Made by a program: the position numbers and the translations under genes. Of a DNA stretch of 64,000 nt, positions 42,851 through 50,059 are shown piece after piece. Location of the stretch: contig NZ_JBBCGP010000001.1 of NCBI RefSeq assembly GCF_037200945.1, positions 806,001 through 870,000 of the forward strand, read 5' to 3'. This stretch comes from Methylovirgula sp. (GTDB lineage Bacteria > Pseudomonadota > Alphaproteobacteria > Rhizobiales > Beijerinckiaceae). Position 1 is the stretch's first letter, and every line of letters starts with the position of its first letter. Below the pieces are notes generated by a model, which saw nothing but the letters and a program-made list of their open reading frames with translations, did not search any database and was not told the DNA's origin.

Positions 42851-43162
42851 TTATTTCAGATGTTTGGCGAGATATTTGTTCATCTCGAACATGGTGACGG
42901 ACTTCTTGCCGAAGACGGCTTCGAGTTTGTCGTCCGCCAGGATCTCGCGCTTGTTGGTCGGGTTCTGCAGCTTGTGCTTCTTGATGTATTCCCAGACCTT
43001 GCTGACGACTTCCGTGCGCGGCAGCGGTGCGGCGCCGACAACGGCCGCCAGCTCCTTGGAGGGCGTCAACGGCTTGTTGAAGGCCGTGGTGCCCGATGCC
43101 GTCGTTTTCTTCGCAGCCGGGGCCTTGGCTTTGGTGGCAGTCTTTTTCGGTGCGGTCGGCAT
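42851..43162 (-). CDS. SWIB/MDM2 domain protein
   Basis: A 103-residue protein. A Lys/Ala-rich N-terminal tail (APKKTATKAKAPAAKK), histone-H1-like in composition, precedes a SWIB domain (about 30-100: LTPSKELAAVVGAAPLPRTEVVSKVWEYIKKHKLQNPTNKREILADDKLEAVFGK). SWIB domains are best known from eukaryotic chromatin remodellers and chlamydial proteins, but stand-alone copies are frequent in alphaproteobacteria. A nucleoid-associated role is plausible from the basic tail; it is not proven. ATG 43162 is preceded by GGAGAGA. Confidence 0.93.
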   Translation of the reverse strand: MPTAPKKTATKAKAPAAKKTTASGTTAFNKPLTPSKELAAVVGAAPLPRTEVVSKVWEYIKKHKLQNPTNKREILADDKLEAVFGKKSVTMFEMNKYLAKHLK

Positions 43163-43395
43163 CGCTCTCTCTCCAATCGAATCGTACGCGGGCTCATAGC
43201 CCTAGTACCTAAAATCGCTGCCCTCGCAAACGGACCGCAAGGAGAATTGGCGATTTAGCTGCATTTATTCAGGGCAATTGTCGTTCTTCGCACTGCGGCA
43301 ACGAGCAAATGGCCGTGAGGGTATCGCTTGACGCTCCCCACCGCCGTGAGCCATGCTAAAAACACATAGCTTCGGGGCGGTTGGGAAGCGCAGAC

Positions 43396-44631
43396 TTATT
43401 TCGTGGCCTTGGCCTTGCGCCGCGCCAAAGTGCGCAGCCGCAGCGCATTGAGCTTGATGAAGCCTGCCGCATCCTTGTGGTCGTAGGCGACGGCACCATC
43501 CTCGAACGTCACGAGATCCTGATCATAAAGCGAATAGGGACTCGAGCGCCCGACGACACCAACCGAGCCCTTGTAGAGTTTCAGACGGACTTTGCCGGTG
43601 ACGAACTCCTGCGACTTGTCGATCAGCGCCTGCAGCATCTCGCGCTCGGGCGAGAACCAGAAGCCGTTGTAAACGAGCTCGGCATATTTCGGCATCAGTT
43701 CGTCTTTCAAATGCGCGGCGCCGCGATCGAGCGTGATCTGTTCAATGCCGCGATGCGCGGCGAGCAGAATGGTGCCGCCCGGCGTCTCGTACATGCCGCG
43801 CGATTTCATGCCGACGAAACGGTTCTCGACAAGATCGAGCCGGCCGATACCATTGACGCGGCCGAGCGCATTGAGATGCGTGAGCAGCGTTGCCGGCGAC
43901 ATCTCCTTGCCATCGACAGCGACTGCATCGCCGGATTTGAAATCGATCTCGATGAAGGTCGGCGTGTCCGGCGCGTCCTCCGGATTGACGGTGCGCGAAT
44001 GGACATATTCCGGCACTTCCTGCGCCGGGTCTTCAAGCACTTTGCCTTCCGACGAAACGTGCAACAGGTTTGCGTCCACGGAGAACGGCGCTTCGCCGCG
44101 TTTATCCTTGGTGATCGGGATCTGGTTCTGCTCGGCGAAATTGAGCAGCGCCGTGCGCGATGTCAGGTCCCATTCGCGCCACGGCGCGATGACCTTGATG
44201 TCCGGCTCGAGCGCGTAATAAGCAAGCTCGAAGCGCACCTGATCGTTACCCTTGCCGGTCGCGCCATGCGCCACCGCATCGGCGCCGACCTTGCGGGCGA
44301 TTTCGATCTGCTTCTTGGCGATCAGCGGACGCGCGATCGACGTACCGAGCAGATAAAGCCCCTCGTATTGCGCGTTGGCGCGGAACATCGGGAACACGTA
44401 ATCGCGGACGAATTCTTCGCGCAAATCCTCGATGAAAATATGCTCGGGCTTGATGCCGAGCAGCAGCGCCTTCTGGCGCGCAGGCTCAAGCTCCTCACCT
44501 TGGCCGAGATCGGCGGTGAAGGTAACGACTTCGCAGCCATAAGTGGTCTGCAGCCATTTCAGGATGATCGACGTATCAAGGCCGCCGGAATAGGCAAGGA
44601 CGACGCGTTTGATCTTTTTGGGATCGGACAT
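43396..44631 (-). CDS. argG: Argininosuccinate synthase
   Basis: A 411-residue enzyme of arginine biosynthesis that joins citrulline and aspartate with ATP. The ATP pyrophosphatase loop is VVLAYSGGLDTSIILKWL, followed by GQGEELEPARQKAL, AHGATGKGNDQVRFEL, NLLHVSSEG and LNALGRVNGIGRLDLVENRFVGMKSRGMYETPGG. Length is canonical. It starts at ATG 44631, after GAGAAG, and appears monocistronic; about 230 bases without a gene separate it from the SWIB start. Confidence 0.98.
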   Translation of the reverse strand: MSDPKKIKRVVLAYSGGLDTSIILKWLQTTYGCEVVTFTADLGQGEELEPARQKALLLGIKPEHIFIEDLREEFVRDYVFPMFRANAQYEGLYLLGTSIARPLIAKKQIEIARKVGADAVAHGATGKGNDQVRFELAYYALEPDIKVIAPWREWDLTSRTALLNFAEQNQIPITKDKRGEAPFSVDANLLHVSSEGKVLEDPAQEVPEYVHSRTVNPEDAPDTPTFIEIDFKSGDAVAVDGKEMSPATLLTHLNALGRVNGIGRLDLVENRFVGMKSRGMYETPGGTILLAAHRGIEQITLDRGAAHLKDELMPKYAELVYNGFWFSPEREMLQALIDKSQEFVTGKVRLKLYKGSVGVVGRSSPYSLYDQDLVTFEDGAVAYDHKDAAGFIKLNALRLRTLARRKAKATK

Positions 44632-44776
44632 TTTCTTCTCAAAAAAAGGGATTTGAAGCGGCGCGACTATAGAGGGGGCGCTTCAAGGCGCAAGCCGTCA
44701 TTCCACGCCGGCGAACGTCGTACCGCTGTGAGACGCGGAGCGACGAAGCAGGACCTTCGATCCCTCAATCTCAAGA

Positions 44777-45574
44777 TCAGCCGGCATATCGTTCCGACAT
44801 GTAGCGACCCGGCGAGGTGCCAAGCGCTTTTCTAAACATCGTCACGAAGCTGGGCACGCTTTCGTAGCCAAGGTCGGCGGCGACTTGCTGGATCGATGCC
44901 CCGCCGGCAAGCCACTTCACGGCAAGGATAATTCCGAGCTGCTGGCGCCAGCGGCCGAAGCTCATGCCTGTCTCGCGGCTGATCAGTCGCGCCAAGGTCC
45001 GCTCGCTCAGACCTGCCCGCTTCGCCCAGACATCCAAGGTCCCCCGATCCGCTGGCGAGGCCATCATCAGATCGACAATTCGGCGCAGGCGAGCATCCGC
45101 CGGCATCGGCAGATGAAGGTCCTCGACCTGCGCCGCCGCGATCTCGTCGAGAAGCACCGCCATTAGCCGCGAGTTCGCGCCACCCTCTTCATAAAGGGCG
45201 GGCAGATGCGCCGAGCGGACCAGAAGCTCGCGCAGCAGCGGCGTCACCGACACGGCGCAGCAGACCTCGGGCAGGCCCCGGCTGACAGCGGCATCGACGA
45301 AGGCGGCGACGCCTTCGAGCGCACCAGTGGCGCTGATGGCATGAAACGCCCCGCCAGGTATCCACACGGCGCTGCGCGGCGGCACAATCCACAACCCGCC
45401 TTCCACCTCGCAAGAGAGTGCGCCCCGCTGCACCAGCAGGATCTGTCCCTTCATGTGTCGATGGCGGTCTAATTCGATCCCGCTAACCTCCGCCATCGCG
45501 GCGCCAAAGGTCACAACCGGACGGGGCACCTCGTCGGGATCAATCCAGCCGGAAGTGGCGCTCAGGATGGGCAT
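44777..45574 (-). CDS. AraC family transcriptional regulator (NimR/YeaM-like)
   Basis: A 265-residue regulator. A cupin N-terminal domain (about 20-100, including HRHMKGQILLVQRGALSCEVEGG and RSAVWIPGGAFH) is followed by a C-terminal double helix-turn-helix (about 160-262: DVWAKRAGLSERTLARLISRETGMSFGRWRQQ and IQQVAADLGYESVPSFVTMFRKALGTSPGRYM). This layout matches NimR-type regulators that control a divergent neighbour. Here the divergent gene, 146 bases away, is the broken O-methyltransferase. Confidence 0.92.
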   Translation of the reverse strand: MPILSATSGWIDPDEVPRPVVTFGAAMAEVSGIELDRHRHMKGQILLVQRGALSCEVEGGLWIVPPRSAVWIPGGAFHAISATGALEGVAAFVDAAVSRGLPEVCCAVSVTPLLRELLVRSAHLPALYEEGGANSRLMAVLLDEIAAAQVEDLHLPMPADARLRRIVDLMMASPADRGTLDVWAKRAGLSERTLARLISRETGMSFGRWRQQLGIILAVKWLAGGASIQQVAADLGYESVPSFVTMFRKALGTSPGRYMSERYAG

Positions 45575-45720
45575 AATCCGCCTTCAGACAAAGCCAAATT
45601 GGCAAGATTGGATAATATTCTGTCTAGACTTCGGAATGACGCCATGGCTCGTTCCCTTTATCCGATCGCGACAGGCCAGTCGAGGCCTCTACAGCCTCCA
45701 CGATCGGGGAAGGAATCCTC

Positions 45721-46415
45721 ATGAATTCGCTGAGCAGCGGGCGCATCGCTCAGATTTTGGACAAGCTTGATCAGGACGCCGAGGCCACGGACCAAGCCTA
45801 TATGACGGAGGTCATGGCGGACATCGAGGCTTCCGGCGCGACCCTGGAGCAGTTCATCGCGGGAAAGCTCGCCGAGGAACGGGCGGACTATCGGGCGATC
45901 TATCGCGGCCGCGCTGACAATTTCCTTGCCGTCTCGCCGGCCTATGGCCGCTTCCTCTACGCGATCGCGCGCACTCGCAAGGCAACGCGGATCGTCGAGT
46001 TCGGCACGTCGATGGGAATATCGACAATTTATCTCGCCGCCGCACTCCGGGACAATGGCGGCGGCCATCTCATCGGCAGTGAGCTTGAGCCCGCCAAGGT
46101 CGCGCGAGCGCGTGCCAACTCGACGCGGCGGGCCTCGCCGATCTGGTGGACATCCGCGAAGGCGACGCGCTCCAGACGCTCCGGGATGTCGGCGGCGAGG
46201 TCGATCTGCTGCTGATCGACGACGCATTCAGCCTTTACCTTCCGGTGCTCAAACTGATCGAGCCGCGGCTGAAGTCTGGAGCAGTGATCCTCGGAGAGAA
46301 CGCCTTCGAGCCCGGATATCTCGACTATGTCCGAGACCCCGCGAACGGTTACGTCTCGCAACCGCTGCCGGTCGACGAAGGTCGCGGCAACGAGTTCAGC
46401 GTGAGAACCTTGTGA
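45721..46415 (+). pseudogene. SAM-dependent O-methyltransferase disrupted by a -1 frameshift
   Basis: Two frames together give an O-methyltransferase of about 230 residues. The first (ATG 45721, with GAAGGA upstream) contains the SAM-binding IVEFGTSMGISTIYLA and SELEPAKVARARAN, then runs into out-of-frame residues to 46215. The second resumes with VDIREGDALQTLRDVGGEVDLLLIDDAF and ends normally at 46415. Inserting one C after position 46119 (AAC-CTC-GAC instead of AACTCGAC) restores a continuous ANLDAAGLADLVDIREG. It is either a recent pseudogene or a sequencing error. Motifs on both sides are intact. The divergent AraC gene may regulate it. Confidence 0.85.
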
Positions 46416-46452
46416 TGCTCGCGATGGAAGCTAAACTGGCGGTTCGGAAACC

Positions 46453-46480
46453 TTGCAAATCCGCCGTGGAAATGTATATT
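46453..46480 (+). promoter_or_regulatory. Candidate sigma-70 promoter of the rimP-nusA-infB operon
   Basis: TTGCAA (46453-46458) and TATATT (46475-46480), 16 bases apart, lie about 50 bases before the attenuator hairpin at 46533. Confidence 0.5.
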
Positions 46481-46532
46481 CCGCTTCGTTGGAATTTCTC
46501 ATAGCGGTCATCGTCCGGTGATCGAATTTTGG

Positions 46533-46564
46533 GAGTGGGCCGCCCGCCGGACCCGCTCTTTTTT
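46533..46564 (+). terminator. Transcription attenuator in the rimP leader
   Basis: GAGTGGG and CCCGCTC form a seven-base stem (one G-T) with a twelve-base GC-rich loop, followed directly by six T. It is a complete rho-independent terminator placed between the promoter candidate and the rimP start, in the position of the known rimP leader element. It probably adjusts read-through into rimP-nusA-infB, perhaps through feedback by NusA. Confidence 0.75.
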
Positions 46565-46643
46565 ATTGCCTTCAGCCGGACGGGCCGTGGCCCATGAAAA
46601 GTCACTGAAAATCAATACGTTAACCCCATCGGCCGCGCCGAAA

Positions 46644-47333
46644 ATGGACTTGAGCTTGCAGAGTACGTTGGACGAAAAGCGTTTCACCTCGGAGACGGGT
46701 CTGGCCGCGCGGATTGCTGCGGTGAGCCAGCCGGTGCTGGCCGATTTCGGCTTCCGCCTCGTGCGGGTCAAACTTTCGGCCCAGGCCGGCGCGACCATCC
46801 AGATCATGGCGGAACGGCCGGACGGCAGCATGTCGGTCGACGATTGCGAGACGCTGAGCCAGGCTTTGTCGCCGGTCCTCGATGTCGAGGACCCGATTCC
46901 CGAGGGTTACAGGCTGGAAATTTCCTCGCCCGGCCTCGACCGGCCGCTGGTGCGCGCTTCGGATTTCCGCCGCGCCCTGGGGCATGAGGCGAAGATCGAA
47001 ATGGCGGCGCCGGTCGGTAGCCGCAAGCGCTTCCGCGGTCTTATCGAAAGCCTTGATGGCGAGGCCACAGAGGTCAAAATCCGGCGCACCGACGCGAAAC
47101 CGGATGAAGAACCCGAAGTCGTGCTGAAGCTCGCCGACATCGCGGAAGCCAAGCTGATGCTCACCGAGGATTTGATCCGCGCATCGCTACGCGCGGCAAA
47201 ACAGGCCGAAGCGGACAGCGCCTCAGCCGAGGAAGCACCCCGGCGCGGCCCTGGCCGTTTTGCCAAGGGAAAAGAAAAGCCCGCGCCAGCGCCAGCGGAA
47301 AAGACACCGAAAGCAAAGAAAACCAAAAGCTAA
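46644..47333 (+). CDS. rimP: Ribosome maturation factor RimP
   Basis: A 229-residue 30S assembly factor. The N-terminal domain has SETGLAARIAAVSQPVLADFGFRLVRVKLS and DGSMSVDDCETLSQALSPVLDVEDPI; the signature YRLEISSPGLDRPLVRASDFRRALG leads into the C-terminal beta barrel. An extra Lys/Pro/Ala tail of about 45 residues follows. ATG 46644 was chosen because the frame upstream runs through the attenuator; GTG 46587 is possible. It is the first gene of the rimP-nusA-ylxR-infB-rbfA-truB group, 58 bases before nusA. Confidence 0.95.
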   Translation: MDLSLQSTLDEKRFTSETGLAARIAAVSQPVLADFGFRLVRVKLSAQAGATIQIMAERPDGSMSVDDCETLSQALSPVLDVEDPIPEGYRLEISSPGLDRPLVRASDFRRALGHEAKIEMAAPVGSRKRFRGLIESLDGEATEVKIRRTDAKPDEEPEVVLKLADIAEAKLMLTEDLIRASLRAAKQAEADSASAEEAPRRGPGRFAKGKEKPAPAPAEKTPKAKKTKS

Positions 47334-47391
47334 CCCGAAACTAGTCCATTGGGGCGCCAAGATGCGCCGCCGGATTTCAAGGAGACTTTTC

Positions 47392-49005
47392 ATGGCCGTC
47401 AGCGCCAACAGGCTCGAACTTCTGCAGATCGCCGACGCGGTCGCACGCGAAAAATCGATCGACCGGCAGATCGTGCTGGCCTCGATGGAGGACGCGATGC
47501 AGAAGGCCGCCCGCTCCCGCTACGGACAGGAGACGGAAGTGCGCGCCGACATCAACCCGAAGACCGGCGAGGTGCGCTTCTCTCGCCTGTTGCAGGTCGT
47601 CGAGCAGATCGAGAATGACGCCAAGGAAATAACACTCACCGAGGCGCACAAGAAGAACCCGGCCGCGCAGGTCGGCGACTGGATCGCCGAGACTCTGCCG
47701 CCGTTCGACTTCGGCCGCATCGCCGCGCAATCGGCGAAACAGGTAATCGTGCAGAAAGTGCGCGAAGCGGAGCGCGATCGGCAATATCAGGAATTCAAGG
47801 ATCGCATCGGCGAGATCGTCAACGGTGTCGTCAAGCGCGTCGAATACGGCAATGTCATCATCGACCTTGGCCGTGGCGAAGCCACCATTCGCCGCGACGA
47901 GATGATCCCGCGCGAACAATTCCGTCCCGGCGATCGCGTCCGCGCTTATGTGTATGACGTGCGGCGCGAACAGCGCGGCCCGCAGATTTTCCTGTCGCGC
48001 ACGCATCCGCAATTCATGGCCAAGCTCTTCCGTCAGGAAGTGCCGGAAATCTATGACGGCGTGATCGAAGTGAAGGCGGTCGCCCGCGACCCCGGCTCGC
48101 GCGCCAAGATCGCGGTCATCTCGCGCGATTCCTCGATTGATCCGGTCGGTGCCTGCGTCGGCATGAGAGGTTCGCGCGTGCAGGCGGTCGTCAACGAATT
48201 GCAGGGCGAGAAGATCGACATCATCCCCTGGTCTGCCGATGCCGCGACCTTCATCGTCAACGCGCTGCAGCCGGCGGAAGTCGTCAAAGTCGTGCTCGAC
48301 GAGGATTCCGAGCGCATCGAAGTTGTCGTGCCGGATGATCAGCTTTCGCTCGCCATCGGCCGGCGCGGCCAGAACGTCCGTCTTGCCTCGCAACTCACGG
48401 GCTGGGACATCGACATCCTGACCGAGGCCGAGGAATCCGAGCGCCGCCAGAAGGAATTTGTCGAGCGCACCAATACGTTCATGAATTCGCTCGATGTCGA
48501 CGAAGTTGTCGGCCAATTGCTGGCGTCAGAAGGTTTCCGCTCGGTCGAAGAACTCGCCTTTGTCGAGCCATCGGAACTCGCCTCGATCGAGGGTTTCGAC
48601 GCCGATACCGCGGAGGAAATCCAGAACCGGGCGCGTGACTATCTGGCGAAGATTGAGGCGGAGCTCGAAGCAAAGCGCAAGGAACTCGGCGTTGCCGACG
48701 AGTTGCACGAAATCGATGGCCTCACCACCGCGATGTTGGTCAAGCTCGGCGAGAACGACGTTAAGACGGTCGAGGATCTCGCCGGTTGCGCCACCGACGA
48801 TCTGACCGGCTGGAGCGAGCGCAACAAGGACAACGAGACCGTCAAGACCGCCGGCTATTTCGACGGTATGGACATCTCTCGCGAGGACGCCGAAGCCTTG
48901 ATCATGAAAGCCCGCGTCAAGGCGGGCTGGATCGATGAATCGGCGCTTGCGGTGCCGGAAGCGGCGGTCGAAGCCGAAGACGCCCAAGCGCCCGCGGCGG
49001 ATTAG
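47392..49005 (+). CDS. nusA: Transcription termination/antitermination factor NusA
   Basis: A 537-residue RNA polymerase-binding factor. In order: the N-terminal polymerase-binding domain (1-125), the S1 domain (about 135-200, NGVVKRVEYGNVIIDLGRGEATIRRDEMI), KH1/KH2 (VAVISRD-type block, then PVGACVGMRGSRVQAVVNELQGEKIDIIPW and LSLAIGRRGQNVRLASQLTGWDIDI), and two C-terminal helix-hairpin-helix repeats (about 365-520). ATG 47392 has GGAGA at good spacing. The protein influences pausing, termination and rRNA antitermination, and may act back on the leader attenuator. Confidence 0.97.
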   Translation: MAVSANRLELLQIADAVAREKSIDRQIVLASMEDAMQKAARSRYGQETEVRADINPKTGEVRFSRLLQVVEQIENDAKEITLTEAHKKNPAAQVGDWIAETLPPFDFGRIAAQSAKQVIVQKVREAERDRQYQEFKDRIGEIVNGVVKRVEYGNVIIDLGRGEATIRRDEMIPREQFRPGDRVRAYVYDVRREQRGPQIFLSRTHPQFMAKLFRQEVPEIYDGVIEVKAVARDPGSRAKIAVISRDSSIDPVGACVGMRGSRVQAVVNELQGEKIDIIPWSADAATFIVNALQPAEVVKVVLDEDSERIEVVVPDDQLSLAIGRRGQNVRLASQLTGWDIDILTEAEESERRQKEFVERTNTFMNSLDVDEVVGQLLASEGFRSVEELAFVEPSELASIEGFDADTAEEIQNRARDYLAKIEAELEAKRKELGVADELHEIDGLTTAMLVKLGENDVKTVEDLAGCATDDLTGWSERNKDNETVKTAGYFDGMDISREDAEALIMKARVKAGWIDESALAVPEAAVEAEDAQAPAAD

Positions 49006-49036
49006 CCCCTGCAGCGGATTGATTGGAGATGTGCTT

Positions 49037-49702
49037 TTGGACCGCCAGACGAAAGCCGAACTTGCCTCCGAGCGTACCTGCATCGTCACGCGGACGAAAG
49101 GCGCGCCGGAGACCCTGTTGCGCTTCGTCTGCGCGCCGGATGGCGCCGTCGTGCCGGATTTACGGCATAAATTGCCCGGACGCGGCGTCTGGGTAACGGC
49201 AGACGCCGCGACTGTCGCCAAGGCGGTCAAGCGTAAGGCTTTCGCGCGGGGCTTCAAAGCCGAGGTGCGGGTCGCGGAAAGCCTGGCGGCGGATGTGGCC
49301 GACCTGATGCGGCGCGACTGCCTGAATTCGCTCTCGCTGGCCAAAAAAGCCGGACAGGTCGTCGCAGGCTTTGCCAAGATCGGGGCCGCGGCACAGGACG
49401 GAAGCGTTGCGGCGCTGATAAATGCCACCGATGCCGCTCAAGATGGCACCCGCAAGCTGCGCCAGGTCTTGCGCCGTGCCGGCGCAGATGTTCCGGAAAT
49501 TAATCTCTTTACCGAAGCACAATTGAGCTTGGCACTCGGCGGCGCAAATGTGGTACATGCTGCGCTCGCGCGCGGCGCCCTGGCGGCTAATTTTATGTCC
49601 CAGTGCCGACGTCTCGATCTTTATCTGTCGCCACCCTCGGTGGAGGCGGTGGAGCCGATCGAGAGCGCGCTTTCGGCGACGGTCGATGAGAGCATAGGGT
49701 AA
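49037..49702 (+). CDS. YlxR (DUF448) / L7Ae-like RNA-binding fusion protein
   Basis: A 221-residue protein joining a YlxR domain (about 5-95, ERTCIVTRTKGAPETLLRFVCAPDGAVVPDLRHKLPGRGVWV) to an L7Ae/YlxQ-like domain (about 105-205, SLAKKAGQVVAGFAKIGAA and ALINATDAAQDGTRKL). Both occur as separate genes between nusA and infB in Firmicutes; the fusion is usual in alphaproteobacteria. TTG 49037 was chosen for GGAG eight bases upstream; GTG 49031 is too close to it. It likely binds RNA in ribosome assembly or transcription. Confidence 0.92.
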   Translation: MDRQTKAELASERTCIVTRTKGAPETLLRFVCAPDGAVVPDLRHKLPGRGVWVTADAATVAKAVKRKAFARGFKAEVRVAESLAADVADLMRRDCLNSLSLAKKAGQVVAGFAKIGAAAQDGSVAALINATDAAQDGTRKLRQVLRRAGADVPEINLFTEAQLSLALGGANVVHAALARGALAANFMSQCRRLDLYLSPPSVEAVEPIESALSATVDESIG

Positions 49703-50059
49703 CGGCGGCTTAAACGTAGTAGTATTCCGGCCAATTTTGCAGGCGCTTCTTCGGGCGGCTTCTTGTAGTAAGGCTTGGGAAAAACGACATAGGTTCTAGA
49801 AAGTCGCCCGATAGGGCGCCTCGCAGTTTCTGTGAGATGTGTCGAGGCTCCGCTGAAGGTCGAAGGATCTGAGGGGCCGGGGCCGGCCGTTGCGCCGGCT
49901 TTTGGTTTTGATCGCCGCGCGCTTTCCGGCCGGATAAACATCTGGCCGATCGGAAATCGCGCCAGACCTTGATGTTGGGGCCTGTTCCGAAAAAGTCGTA
50001 CAACTTTTTCGGAACAGGCCTGGAGCTTTTGATTGGGCTTAAGCCCGGATTGGGAACGA
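49703..50059 (+). other. 357-base gap inside the nusA-infB operon
   Basis: No supported gene. The gap contains low-complexity GC-rich sequence and, near its end, the 18-base perfect inverted repeat at 49979-50020. In related operons ylxR and infB are usually closer, so this looks like an insertion of non-coding sequence or a second promoter/leader for infB. A minus-strand frame here shows no domain and was not accepted. Confidence 0.5.
49979..50020. repeat. Perfect 18-base inverted repeat before infB
   Basis: GGCCTGTTCCGAAAAAGT and its exact complement ACTTTTTCGGAACAGGCC are separated by CGTACA. The stem would be very stable in RNA; no T-run follows, and the infB start is 40 bases downstream. 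It could be a mobile palindromic repeat unit, a processing site or a partial terminator. Confidence 0.85.

Noticed and set aside
43381..44835. Plus-strand open frame of 484 codons
   Set aside because: Antisense to argG, which has complete family motifs.
46518..46643. Upstream GTG start for RimP
   Set aside because: The frame would run through the attenuator hairpin and T-run; the conserved part begins just after ATG 46644.
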